48,945 bases of DNA from Bacillota bacterium (GTDB lineage: Bacteria; Bacillota; UBA4882; UBA8346). Shown here piece after piece: positions 34,027 through 42,973 of the stretch. The translations under genes were made by a program, and so were the position numbers. The DNA is taken from assembly GCA_023415375.1 (NCBI GenBank), contig JAEZKW010000051.1, forward strand, positions 1 to 48,945. Direction: 5' to 3'. How positions within the stretch are numbered: position 1 is the first letter of the stretch; each line of letters begins with the position of its first letter. The notes under the pieces were generated by a model that was given only the letters and a program-made list of their open reading frames with translations, did not search any database and had not been told where the DNA came from.

Positions 34027-36315
34027 ATGTCACATCTACATCTTCTGCCGTTTGAATTTTGGTCATTGTGGGTTGTGTTTGCAATTTCCATTATAGGGTT
34101 AGGATATGCTTTTTTTCTTCGCGGCCAAGTCATGGCCAAAGATAAAGGCGATTCCAAAATGCAAGAGGTTTGGAATGCTATCCGGGAAGGAGCCGATGCT
34201 TATCTTGGCCGGCAATTAAAGACAATTCTTCCTTTGATTGTGGTTCTTGCAGTATTGCTCTTCCTTTCCGTTTATGTTGCTCCTCCGAGTGCTGAGGCTG
34301 CCGAACGTTTTCCCGGCGCCAGCCCTGATCAATTGAAATTATTTATCGGTCTTGGCCGTATGATTGCATTTATTATGGGCGCTTTCTTCTCATTAATCGT
34401 CGGTCAATTCGGGATGCGGATGGCTGTTCAAGGTAACGTTCGGGTGGCAGCTGCTGCTCGTCATAGCTTCTCCGAAGCTTTAAAAATTGCTTATCGTTCT
34501 GGAACCATCACCGGTATGCTTACCGATGGTCTTGGTTTATTTGGCGGTACTGTTATTTTTATGTATTTCGGAATGGCCGCGCCTGACGCTTTACTTGGTT
34601 TCGGTTTTGGTGGTACTTTACTTGCATTGTTTATGAGGGTCGGCGGTGGTATTTATACCAAAGCTGCTGACGTTGGTGCTGATTTAGTTGGTAAGGTTGA
34701 AGCCGGTATTCCGGAAGATGATCCCCGTAATGCTGCGGTTATTGCGGACTTAGTCGGCGATAACGTCGGTGATTGCGCCGGTATGGCTGCAGATATTTTC
34801 GAGTCGTATGAAGTTACAATTGTTTCCGGGTTAATTCTTGGTGTGTCATTAGTCGCTATCACCAAAGATATCAAATGGATTATTTTCCCACTTCTCGTCC
34901 GCGGTATTGGCGTTCTTTCTTCGATTATCGGCACCTACCTGGTTCGTGGTAAGGATGATGGTACCGGTGACGCCATGGCTTCCATCAACAAAGGATTCTA
35001 TTCTTCGGCTGCAATTTCGTTAATCGCTTTTGCGATATTAGCTCACTTTTATATGCATGAATGGCGCGCTTTCTGGTCTGTAGGCGTTGGTATTGCATTA
35101 GCCTTGGGCCTCGACGAATTAACCAAATTCTTTACCGATACTCACTATTCACCAGTTAAAGAGATTGCCGGAGCCACTAAAACCGGTTCCGCTACTTTAA
35201 TCCTCCGTGGTTTGGTTGTCGGTTTTGAAGCCGGTGTATGGCAAACCATTGTAATTGCAGTTACGATTTTAGCATCTGTGCTTATCTACTGGGGTATGGA
35301 TACGATTTATGTCCTTTATGGTGTGGCAATGACCGGTATCGGTATGTTAACCTTAACCGGTAATAACGTAGCAATGGATTCCTTTGGACCGATTGCCGAC
35401 AATGCCAATGGTATCGGCGAAATGGCCGGATTAGACGATAAAGCCCGTCAAATCATGGCTGACCTCGATGCTGTCGGTAATACGACGAAAGCTATTACCA
35501 AAGGTGTGGCTATTGGTTCGGCAGTTATCGCTGCAGTTTCCTTGTTTGGTTCATTCCTGACCGATGTCGCTAAGGTTCAAGCATCGCAAGGTGTTGCTTT
35601 AGCTGAGCAGCTTTCTTCAACAGGTATTCGAGTATCTATTCCGACAGTTTTCATCGGTATGTTAATCGGTGGTGCGATTCCTTGGTTGTTCTCTTCACTT
35701 ACAATTAACTCAGTGGCCCGTGCTGCTGCATTAATCGTTGAGGAAGTCCGCCGTCAATTCCGGATCCCTGGTTTGATGGAACGCAAAGTACAACCTGATT
35801 ACAAACAAGCCGTTGGGATTTGTACTGCTGCAGCGCAACGTGAATTGATTTCTCTTGCGCTGATCAGTGTTGTCACACCAATCATCATTGGTATGCTGCT
35901 TGGTGTTGAAGCTCTCGGCGGGTTCTTAGCAGGTGTAATTCTCTCCGGACAGTTGCTTGCAGTGTTTATGTCAACTTCCGGTGGCGCTTGGGATAATGCT
36001 AAGAAAACCATTGAAGATGGTTTATATGGCGGTAAAGGTTCTGAGGCTCATAAAGCAGCCGTTGTCGGTGATACTATCGGTGATCCTTTAAAAGATACCG
36101 CTGGTCCTGCATTGAACCCGATGATTAAAGTTATCAACATGGTTTCACTGCTTGCAGCTCCGGTTTTGATTGTCAACGAGATTCATAATAAAGGAGTATT
36201 ATCCACTGGAACAGTGATTACCGCTATTGTACTCACCGTTATTGTAGTGGGTGCTATTGTTTATTCCAAACTCGGCGGTTTTGGCAAGAAACAAGAAAGT
36301 GCGGCTAAGTTCTAA
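34027..36315 (+). CDS. hppA: Membrane-bound proton-translocating pyrophosphatase, K+-independent type
   Basis: Couples hydrolysis of cytosolic pyrophosphate to ion pumping. The 762-residue protein is hydrophobic, with about 16 helices. It carries the signature substrate loop DVGADLVGKVEAGIPEDDPR, followed by NAAVIADLVGDNVGDCAGMA, and the second acidic motif GDTIGDPLKDTAGPALNPM. GNTTKAITKG has lysine and threonine at the two positions that are alanine and glycine in K+-dependent enzymes, which predicts a K+-independent H+ pump. It has a GAAAGGA site and a strong terminator; codon use looks like that of a highly expressed gene. Confidence 0.97.
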   Translation: MSHLHLLPFEFWSLWVVFAISIIGLGYAFFLRGQVMAKDKGDSKMQEVWNAIREGADAYLGRQLKTILPLIVVLAVLLFLSVYVAPPSAEAAERFPGASPDQLKLFIGLGRMIAFIMGAFFSLIVGQFGMRMAVQGNVRVAAAARHSFSEALKIAYRSGTITGMLTDGLGLFGGTVIFMYFGMAAPDALLGFGFGGTLLALFMRVGGGIYTKAADVGADLVGKVEAGIPEDDPRNAAVIADLVGDNVGDCAGMAADIFESYEVTIVSGLILGVSLVAITKDIKWIIFPLLVRGIGVLSSIIGTYLVRGKDDGTGDAMASINKGFYSSAAISLIAFAILAHFYMHEWRAFWSVGVGIALALGLDELTKFFTDTHYSPVKEIAGATKTGSATLILRGLVVGFEAGVWQTIVIAVTILASVLIYWGMDTIYVLYGVAMTGIGMLTLTGNNVAMDSFGPIADNANGIGEMAGLDDKARQIMADLDAVGNTTKAITKGVAIGSAVIAAVSLFGSFLTDVAKVQASQGVALAEQLSSTGIRVSIPTVFIGMLIGGAIPWLFSSLTINSVARAAALIVEEVRRQFRIPGLMERKVQPDYKQAVGICTAAAQRELISLALISVVTPIIIGMLLGVEALGGFLAGVILSGQLLAVFMSTSGGAWDNAKKTIEDGLYGGKGSEAHKAAVVGDTIGDPLKDTAGPALNPMIKVINMVSLLAAPVLIVNEIHNKGVLSTGTVITAIVLTVIVVGAIVYSKLGGFGKKQESAAKF

Positions 36316-36344
36316 GAGTAGCCTTTACTTGTAAATTGAAGTAA

Positions 36345-36373
36345 AAAAAAGGCGGGGCTTTCCCCGCCTTTTC
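36345..36373 (+). terminator. Strong intrinsic terminator of hppA
   Basis: AAGGCGGGG and CCCCGCCTT form a 9-bp GC-rich stem around CTTT, preceded by A residues and followed by TTC. Confidence 0.92.
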
Positions 36374-36449
36374 GTCTAAATATAAATCGATAAATAAACT
36401 CAAAATAATCATAAAAAAAGGCTATCGTGGTTTTCTATAGGAGGAAAGC

Positions 36450-36926
36450 ATGATTAAGACCAAGGAGTTTCCTTTCCCAAAATCTATCTATATTAAAATC
36501 TTAGCCCTAAATTCCTTGAAGCGCAGTTTATGGGCGTTCGTCTTCATGATTGTGGTTGCTGTGTACCAAGCTACTAAAGGGCCTTCATTAACGCTTTTAT
36601 TGATAGCCGCTTTACCGGTTTTGCTCCTTGCTTATATCATTTTTCGATGCTGGATGCATTCCAATTCCAAAACGAATCGCTTGTTTTTTGAAGAAAGAAC
36701 CTTCGAAATTAACAGCAAAGATATTGATATCGTTTTGAAAGATGGTCCTACTTCGAAGATTCAAATCAATGATATAGCAAGAGTTGTCAAGAATTCCAGC
36801 TACTATTTACTCTTTTTATCGAAAAAGCAATTTGTTTATGTTCCGCTTTCTGCATTCAGGACACCAGGTGATATCAATAGTTTTGATTCCATATTAAAGG
36901 CAAGAAAACGTAGGAAAGCCATTTAA
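36450..36926 (+). CDS. YcxB-like membrane protein
   Basis: A 158-residue protein with two N-terminal transmembrane helices (about residues 27-68) and a cytosolic PH-like domain. NRLFFEERTFEI, IQINDIARVVKNSSYYLLFL and VYVPLSAFRTPGDI fit the YcxB-like family (PF14317). Function is unknown. TAGGAGG lies 7 bases before ATG. It is followed by the antiporter gene after about 50 bases. Confidence 0.75.
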   Translation: MIKTKEFPFPKSIYIKILALNSLKRSLWAFVFMIVVAVYQATKGPSLTLLLIAALPVLLLAYIIFRCWMHSNSKTNRLFFEERTFEINSKDIDIVLKDGPTSKIQINDIARVVKNSSYYLLFLSKKQFVYVPLSAFRTPGDINSFDSILKARKRRKAI

Positions 36927-36977
36927 TATCAACTGGGTAAGTTTGGACAAAAATTAACACAACAAGGTGGAATTTTT

Positions 36978-38249
36978 ATGAATCCAGCACTAAATGTTCC
37001 TATAGTTCTTTGTGCCCCTTTTGCCGTTATTTTATTATTGATTGCTATTATGCCGCTGGCATTGCCCCATTTTTGGGAGAAAAACCGCAATAAAGCCATA
37101 GTCGCTGCTGTGGTTAGCATACCGGTATTGATATTTATGTTCGTGAAATCTCCCCACTCCCTTGGGAATACGATGGAAGATTATATTTCATTTATCGTAC
37201 TTCTTGCTTCCCTGTTTATTATATCCGGAGGTATCCTGGTAAAAGGAGATTTAAAAGCCACTCCGGTTGTAAATACTGTCTTTTTACTGGTGGGAGCTAT
37301 TATCGCCAACTTGATCGGCACCACCGGCGCCAGTATGTTATTAATTCGCCCTTTACTATCGACAATCCGCGAAAGAAAACATATCATACATATTCCGGTT
37401 TTCTTTATATTTATAGTTTCCAATATTGGTGGGAGTTTGACTCCACTCGGGGATCCCCCGCTTTTTATGGGTTATTTACGGGGAGTACCGTTTAGTTGGA
37501 CTTTTCGGTTGTTTCCGATTTGGCTATTTGCTGTCGCCAGTTTATTGATTGTTTTTTATATTTGGGACTCAATTGCTTATAAAAAAGAAACCAAGATCGA
37601 TCTTAAACAGAATATTCAAAGCAAAACACCTATCGTGATATCCGGTAAAATCAATTTACTTTTCCTCATTGGCGTTATTGCAGCCGTCTTTTTTCAAGTA
37701 CCGGCTCCTTACCGTGAATTGGTCATGATTCTGATGATTGGCCTGTCGCTGGTATTTACGAAAAAGGAATTACGGGCTGAGAATAATTTTACATACGGGC
37801 CCATTATTGAAGTTGCCATTTTATTTGCTGGTATTTTTATTACCATGGTTCCGTTATTGATACTTTTAGATGCGAAAGGTGCTTCTTTAGGGATCGTCAA
37901 ACCGTGGCAATTCTTTTGGTTTTCCGGAGGGTTAAGCTCCTTTTTGGATAATACACCTACTTATGTTGCATTTGCCTCATTGGCTGCCGGTGTCACCAAA
38001 ACAATTGGTCATGCTGGTTTACCAGTTGTACAAGGAATCGCTGTCAGGCAGGATTTATTAATGGCAATAAGCGCCGGCTCAGTGTTTATGGGGGCCAACA
38101 CCTACATTGGAAACGGTCCGAACTTCATGGTTAAATCGATTGCGGAAGAACAAGGCATTAAAGTACCACACTTTTTTGGTTATATGATATATTCAATTTG
38201 TATCTTAATTCCGCTTTTTGGGATGGTTACATTATTGTTTTTTAGATGA
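36978..38249 (+). CDS. nhaD: NhaD-type sodium:proton antiporter
   Basis: A 423-residue membrane transporter of the ion-transporter superfamily with about 11-12 helices. IGTTGASMLLIRPLL, FFIFIVSNIGGSLTPLGDPP and FLDNTPTYVAF are the conserved half-helix motifs of NhaD and related arsenite/citrate carriers. The GGSLTPLGDPPLF loop favours NhaD. With the proton-pumping pyrophosphatase upstream it could use the proton gradient for Na+ export. ATG follows AAGGTGG. Confidence 0.85.
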   Translation: MNPALNVPIVLCAPFAVILLLIAIMPLALPHFWEKNRNKAIVAAVVSIPVLIFMFVKSPHSLGNTMEDYISFIVLLASLFIISGGILVKGDLKATPVVNTVFLLVGAIIANLIGTTGASMLLIRPLLSTIRERKHIIHIPVFFIFIVSNIGGSLTPLGDPPLFMGYLRGVPFSWTFRLFPIWLFAVASLLIVFYIWDSIAYKKETKIDLKQNIQSKTPIVISGKINLLFLIGVIAAVFFQVPAPYRELVMILMIGLSLVFTKKELRAENNFTYGPIIEVAILFAGIFITMVPLLILLDAKGASLGIVKPWQFFWFSGGLSSFLDNTPTYVAFASLAAGVTKTIGHAGLPVVQGIAVRQDLLMAISAGSVFMGANTYIGNGPNFMVKSIAEEQGIKVPHFFGYMIYSICILIPLFGMVTLLFFR

Positions 38250-38271
38250 GAATAATGAAGCTCATTTATTG

Positions 38272-38426
38272 TAAAAAGGGGCTGCCCCAAAAGTAAATGA
38301 GCGCGCGGCGCGTTCGATAAAGATATACAATATATAATGTTTTGTTTTATCTATTTGTTATATATTGTATATCTGATATTTTTATATCGTATTGATTTTA
38401 AAATACCTTTTTGTCAGCCACTTTAT
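38272..38426. repeat. Terminal-inverted-repeat element, copy C (MITE-like)
   Basis: TAAAAAGGGGCTGCCCCAAA at the left pairs with TTTTTGTCAGCCACTTTAT at the right. The inner arms AAGATATACAATATATAA and TTATATATTGTATATCT match almost perfectly. A GC-rich insertion (GAGCGCGCGGCGCG) lies in the left arm only. It is the longest of the three copies and sits just after the antiporter gene. Confidence 0.72.
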
Positions 38427-38445
38427 TTATTTGCTCACTAAAAAT

Positions 38446-38706
38446 TTATTGTTTCGGCTTCATAGTGTCGCAGCAGGTTTGAGGAGAAGTTTTGGCTGTT
38501 TCGGATTGTAAACTCACTTTTGGACCAACTTTTTCGGATTCGGTAAAATCCTTTCCAAACTCAACTTCGGTAGCATTAATAAAATGGCTCTCGACCTCAT
38601 CGGCATCTCCGCAGATATCATTGCGCACCCAAATTTGATCAGCGGTGCAGAATTGATCTTTCCCCCAAAATTGACAACTATCAACAGTACATCTGACTTT
38701 TGTCAT
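38446..38706 (-). CDS. DUF1540 small cysteine-rich protein
   Basis: An 86-residue protein with one DUF1540 motif: CTVDSCQFWGKDQFCTADQI with the following Cys, and a variable tail. The four-cysteine pattern suggests a bound metal. Such proteins are common in spore-forming clostridia, with no assigned function. AAAGGAGG precedes the start. Confidence 0.8.
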   Translation of the reverse strand: MTKVRCTVDSCQFWGKDQFCTADQIWVRNDICGDADEVESHFINATEVEFGKDFTESEKVGPKVSLQSETAKTSPQTCCDTMKPKQ

Positions 38707-38967
38707 TGTAATCCTCCTTTTAAAATTGGTGATCAGTTCTTCTTATAGGTTAAATGAAATTAATTTTTATAAAATTAATTTTCTCTTTGTGCCCTCAATT
38801 TATTCTTATTTTACGGTTTTCTGTTATTTAATGTTTTATGGGCAACAGGTTTTAGGGGGGATAGGAAATACGTGAATTTCCCGGTAAAGATTAAGGATTT
38901 TTTGAATGTGATAGTTAAAAATGATAATATTTTCGGACTCCGGAGGAGACGCTGATTGGAGAGGGGT

Positions 38968-39732
38968 CTAATTCCATATGTCATCAATTTGCTGGCTGTC
39001 TGAATGATGAATGATTGGACTTAGGTCCATTTTGTCGATAATCCGCATATGTAGAAGAATTTCGATAAAACCGGCTATCTTTTTATGAATATTAATGGTC
39101 CCTGGGGTCTTCTTTTTGATGAACTGAATCCGGCTGTCTTCAGATGTTAGTTTTACCAGTTCGTTAACTTTGGTTAAATCATGTTCAAACGCGGAAATGT
39201 TGGGTTTTTTCATCATCAGCAAATCTTTGATAATTTGTTCGGTTTTGAAAGCCAAATCTGGAATTGCGTGGTAGATTTTTGGGACATAGTTTGGGGGGAA
39301 TACTAAATAATTAATGATCACAGCAACTACAATACCGATAAAGGTGTCTATAATCCGGTTCATACTGTAGAAAAACGGATTTTTCCCTTTTACGGTAAGC
39401 ATCACAGCCATGAAGACAACACCGGCAAAGGCGACCGGTTTACGCCACTTTAACAAATTACAACAATAGATAACGCCAATGATTCCGATACCGCATAGAA
39501 TGGTATTTCCTGGTTCAATCAAGGCGCAAATAAGGCCAAATCCAGCCCCAATGATTGTTCCCGCCATTCTGTTCCTCCCAGCCTTAAACGAGTTGGCCAG
39601 AGAATTCTCCATAGAAATAATTGCGGCTATTGCCACAAAAAAAGGATATTCCAGTTTTAGAAGCTTTGAAATTCCCATGCAAACAACTACAGCTAAAGCG
39701 GTTTTCAGATTGCGGACGCCAATTCCAACCAT
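38968..39732 (-). CDS. Aromatic acid exporter family protein (ArAE_1)
   Basis: A 254-residue membrane protein with five or six N-terminal helices (IGVRNLKTALAVVVCMGIS, FFVAIAAIISMENSLANSF, GTIIGAGFGLICALIEPGN and more) and a cytosolic helical tail. RNRMAGTIIGAGFG and NRIIDTFIGIVVAVIINY are family signatures. Exports aromatic carboxylates in some bacteria; here the substrate is unknown. GGAG lies about 8 bases before the start. Confidence 0.82.
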   Translation of the reverse strand: MVGIGVRNLKTALAVVVCMGISKLLKLEYPFFVAIAAIISMENSLANSFKAGRNRMAGTIIGAGFGLICALIEPGNTILCGIGIIGVIYCCNLLKWRKPVAFAGVVFMAVMLTVKGKNPFFYSMNRIIDTFIGIVVAVIINYLVFPPNYVPKIYHAIPDLAFKTEQIIKDLLMMKKPNISAFEHDLTKVNELVKLTSEDSRIQFIKKKTPGTINIHKKIAGFIEILLHMRIIDKMDLSPIIHHSDSQQIDDIWN

Positions 39733-39922
39733 CTCATGGACTCCAATTAAAAATTTAGGTGTTTTTTAAAAAGTCGATATTACGGAGAATTGACAGTCTG
39801 AAAATAAATCTCTCCATCATTTATTAACAATATATCATTTAGCAGTAATTTTTATTCAGTTGTTAAATATAACATTATATCGAAGCGCCAAAAGTTGTCT
39901 GCATACCGGCTAGGTCTTATAA

Positions 39923-40027
39923 GCAAACCAGCTCCTAAAGGTATTTTTTCCAAGATTGCTTAAAGGAATGTTCAAAGAATGAATCGCTGAAATTACCGGC
40001 CTGTCGCCTGAACGGATTAACGAGTGA
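39923..40027 (+). pseudogene. Short relic resembling the C-terminal end of an Rpn/PD-(D/E)XK-type transposase-related protein
   Basis: Read in the frame starting at 39923, the stretch encodes LLKVFFPRLLKGMFKE, a stop, then IAEITGLSPERINE and a stop. IAEITGLSPE-type tails are frequent at the ends of Rpn-family proteins. No upstream part of such a gene remains. The assignment rests on one short motif. Confidence 0.3.
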
Positions 40028-40032
40028 AAAAA

Positions 40033-40068
40033 GGAAACTGCCAAGACCAATCTTAGCCGGCAATTTCC
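40033..40068. repeat. Inverted repeat (hairpin)
   Basis: GGAAACTGCC and GGCAATTTCC form a 10-bp stem with one mismatch around a 16-base loop. There is no T run, so it is not a normal terminator. Confidence 0.4.
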
Positions 40069-40224
40069 GCCATTATGACCTGCCCTAATTCGCCATTTTT
40101 TAACGCCCCCGTTGTGATCGATAACTCCTCTCCCAGAAAATTTAACAATATTTTCATGATAATTTGAAAGGGAACATGTAAGAACTCTTTAATATTATAA
40201 TATTGTAATTTATTACAAGTCTAC

Positions 40225-41388
40225 GTGGCGATGGATGAGCAGAATATAATGGCTAATTTAAAAAAACGAATCATTCTTAAAAGTCCTTTAAAGTTAATTC
40301 TCATCAGTTTAATCCTAATAAGCTTGATCTGTCTAACGCCGACACTGGTTGTTTTAACGGATGATGATAATAATAATAATAATAATATTAATAATAATGA
40401 TAATGAGGCCTATACTGCTTTAGAATCATTCATAACCGCCAAAATGAAGAAACATCTGGTTCCTGGCCTTTCGATGGTGATCTTTAAGGATCAGGAAATA
40501 GTGTATAGTAAAGGGTTTGGAGTTAAAAATGCTACCACCGGTGAGCCGGTGGATGAAGATACCATTTTTGAGGCAGCTTCATTCAGTAAGACCTTAACGG
40601 CTTATGCTGCAATGATACTGATGGAGAGAGGAAAGCTCTCTCTGGACAAGCCTCTTAATCAATATCTTAAACACCCGTATTTACCCGAGCAAAAGTATGC
40701 CGACCAAATCACCCTCCGGATGGTACTCAATCATACCTCGGGAATGTCTAATGACTCCGACGGTAAAGATCGCAAGGTGTATTTTACTCCTGGCGGCCTT
40801 TTTTCATACTCAGGGGCTGGCTTTCGTTATCTACAACAAGTTATTGAAGATGTAACGGGGTTACCTTTTGCGAAATTTATGGATCGGGAAATCATTAAAC
40901 CTTTAGCGATGAAATCAAGTTCTTTCGTTTTTAAAAAGGAAATGTTGCCATTGATGGCAAATGGACATGAAGCAGGGAAAGCCTTTCCGATTACGAGAAT
41001 GGATGTCAATGCCGCGTATAGTCTACTCACAACGCCGACCGACATGGCCAAATTTAATATGGAAATCTGCCATCCGACGCTGCTCAAACCCAAAACTGTC
41101 GCCTGGATGTTAAAACCAACGGTTAAATGGCAAAACGATATCTACTGGGGCTTGGGGCTTGGGCTTCTAAAGTCTCCCGCTGGGGATTTCTTTTGGCATT
41201 GGGGAAGTCTTTACTATTATTGTAACATGATGATTACCGATAAGGATGCCAAAACCGGAGTCATTATCATGACCAATGGCAACACCGGGATGAGAATGGC
41301 GGAAAGATTGGCCATCAAAGTGATTAATGAATATTTCCTCGAATCTAGCCAAAAACTTGACCGTAAAATGTTTGATTTTATTTCATAG
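40225..41388 (+). CDS. Serine hydrolase of the beta-lactamase / penicillin-binding class C family
   Basis: A 387-residue protein with an N-terminal signal or anchor helix (about residues 20-45) and a class C-type domain. The catalytic motif S-x-x-K is in AASFSKTLTAY, the tyrosine motif in YSGAGFRYL and the third motif in FFWHWGSLYY. Such proteins include esterases, D-aminopeptidases and beta-lactamases; substrate cannot be told. After the helix comes an asparagine-rich linker (DDDNNNNNNINNNDNE) encoded by an AAT/GAT microsatellite at about 40361-40407. No good ribosome site precedes GTG 40225; starts at the in-frame ATG codons 40231 or 40249 are possible. Confidence 0.8.
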   Translation: MAMDEQNIMANLKKRIILKSPLKLILISLILISLICLTPTLVVLTDDDNNNNNNINNNDNEAYTALESFITAKMKKHLVPGLSMVIFKDQEIVYSKGFGVKNATTGEPVDEDTIFEAASFSKTLTAYAAMILMERGKLSLDKPLNQYLKHPYLPEQKYADQITLRMVLNHTSGMSNDSDGKDRKVYFTPGGLFSYSGAGFRYLQQVIEDVTGLPFAKFMDREIIKPLAMKSSSFVFKKEMLPLMANGHEAGKAFPITRMDVNAAYSLLTTPTDMAKFNMEICHPTLLKPKTVAWMLKPTVKWQNDIYWGLGLGLLKSPAGDFFWHWGSLYYYCNMMITDKDAKTGVIIMTNGNTGMRMAERLAIKVINEYFLESSQKLDRKMFDFIS

Positions 41389-41690
41389 TAATTTCAAAGA
41401 TTTCACTAAAAATCTCCCAGTTTTGTTGAAAACCGTATAGGCGGTTGCGGCTACTCCAAAAACCGACCTCACCAAGGTTAAAGCTCTACGCTCTCTCATA
41501 TTTAATTGGGACTGACAGGGTATCTTCAAACCAGACGATATGTTCCGTCCTCCTCATTAACTACCCAGATAATTTCAAAAATCCCAAATATTTTACAGGC
41601 CTTTTCGGTCAGCCTTATCCCTAAATTTAGAGATAACCTTTACTTTTTTTCGTTAGAATAGCTATGTACAGTAAAAGGTGTGTGACATCA
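41389..41690. other. Intergenic region, about 300 bases
   Basis: No ORF, convincing promoter or terminator was recognised here. Confidence 0.4.
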
Positions 41691-42827
41691 TTGGCGAAAA
41701 AGAGGGTTAAATGGCTGGTAATAACAGTGATTTTGGTTTTAGCAGCTTTGCCTTGCATGAAAATCATTGCTGATGCATTAAAGAAAGAGAAGGCTTATCA
41801 ATTTGTGGTAAACGGCCGAAAGTGGTTTACCGTTTCTCAAAAAGATTCCTTAGAAAGGATGTTGGGTGAGTACCAAAAACATTACCTTGCGAATATTGAT
41901 AAAAATGCGCGGATTAAAAGGATTGCTTTTTCACAAAAAGTTGAAATTGTTGAAGCAGTCGTTAGGCCGGAAGAAATTGACACTTTAAAAGCTGCCAAAG
42001 AAAAGATTTATGCCGTTGAACAAGAAGCAGTGGAGGTAGAAGTAAAGCAAGGGGATAATTTTTGGAATCTGGCCCAAGCGAACAATGTAACAGTAAGTGA
42101 ATTGGAAATTTTGAATCCTGATATCGATCCGGAAAAAATATTTCCCGGGGACAAACTGGTCGTTAAGCCTTTCAATCCGGTGTTGGATGTCGTGATTGAA
42201 TTGGAAAATACGGTTGCGGAATCAATTCCTTTTAAGATAGAATATCAGAAAGTTAATAACCTCTACAAAAACCAGAAAAAAATCATTAAAGAAGGTAGCG
42301 AAGGCCAAAAGGAAGTTCGATATAACATTACCCTGTTCAATGGTTATCAAAGACACTTGAAAGTAAAAGATAACAAAACAGTGAAAGAGCCGGTAAACGC
42401 AATCGTTCAAATAGGAACCAGAACGACGGCATTTAGGGGCGGCATCATAAATTATGGAGTAGTCAGCGGCAAAAGAATATCCAGTCGTTACGGTTTCCGG
42501 ATTCATCCCATTACGGGACGGAGCCGTTTTCATGATGGCTTGGATATAGCGGCGAATTATGGTAACAGAGTGTATGCTTATAGTGGCGGCAGGGTTGTTA
42601 AAACAGGTTGGAATGGAGGTTATGGCAATTGTATCTTGATTAACCATGGGAATGGTTTACAAAGCAGATACGCCCACTTATCCAAGATTTATGTCCGGAT
42701 TGGACAAAGGGTTGGAACAGGAGATAAAATTGGAGCAGTTGGATCGACCGGTAACAGTACCGGTCCCCACCTTCATTTTGAAGTCATCAAAAATGGCCGA
42801 ACTCAAAATCCATTTAATTATCTCTAA
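41691..42827 (+). CDS. LysM-G5-M23 cell-wall metallopeptidase
   Basis: Murein endopeptidase of about 378 residues: an N-terminal membrane helix (WLVITVILVLAALPCMKII), a linker, a LysM domain (VEVKQGDNFWNLAQANNVTV to IFPGDKLVV), a G5 domain (PFKIEYQKVNNLYKNQKKI to NAIVQIGT) and a C-terminal zinc peptidase M23. The M23 zinc ligands are in RFHDGLDIAA and GPHLHFEV, with SRYGFRIHPITG before them. TTG 41691 after AAAGGTGTGTG is a likely start; ATG 41664 is in frame but has no ribosome site. This architecture is frequent in spore formers and may serve wall remodelling. Confidence 0.9.
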   Translation: MAKKRVKWLVITVILVLAALPCMKIIADALKKEKAYQFVVNGRKWFTVSQKDSLERMLGEYQKHYLANIDKNARIKRIAFSQKVEIVEAVVRPEEIDTLKAAKEKIYAVEQEAVEVEVKQGDNFWNLAQANNVTVSELEILNPDIDPEKIFPGDKLVVKPFNPVLDVVIELENTVAESIPFKIEYQKVNNLYKNQKKIIKEGSEGQKEVRYNITLFNGYQRHLKVKDNKTVKEPVNAIVQIGTRTTAFRGGIINYGVVSGKRISSRYGFRIHPITGRSRFHDGLDIAANYGNRVYAYSGGRVVKTGWNGGYGNCILINHGNGLQSRYAHLSKIYVRIGQRVGTGDKIGAVGSTGNSTGPHLHFEVIKNGRTQNPFNYL

Positions 42828-42910
42828 GAAATGTTGCATCTAAAATTCATTGCAACATATATAGTCGATACTTGATGCAGGAAACGGTTTTGTAATAAAA
42901 GTATAATTGC

Positions 42911-42940
42911 TTGACAGTTGAAAAGAAAATATAGTAAATT
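42911..42940 (+). promoter_or_regulatory. Sigma-A promoter upstream of the first CNNM gene
   Basis: TTGACA at 42911-42916, an 18-base spacer and TAAATT at 42935-42940. Confidence 0.55.
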
Positions 42941-42973
42941 AGTATCAAATATAAATTTATGGGGTGAAAGGGA

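Larger units (their letters stand above)
39733..40224. other. Intergenic region, about 490 bases
   Basis: Apart from the small coding relic (39923-40027) and the hairpin (40033-40068) nothing could be assigned. No clear ribosome site was found for the serine hydrolase that follows. Confidence 0.4.

Noticed and set aside
38872..38955. Short GTG-started ORF (27 codons) after GGGGGGATAGG
   Set aside because: Too short, with no recognisable sequence; the purine-rich stretch alone is not enough.
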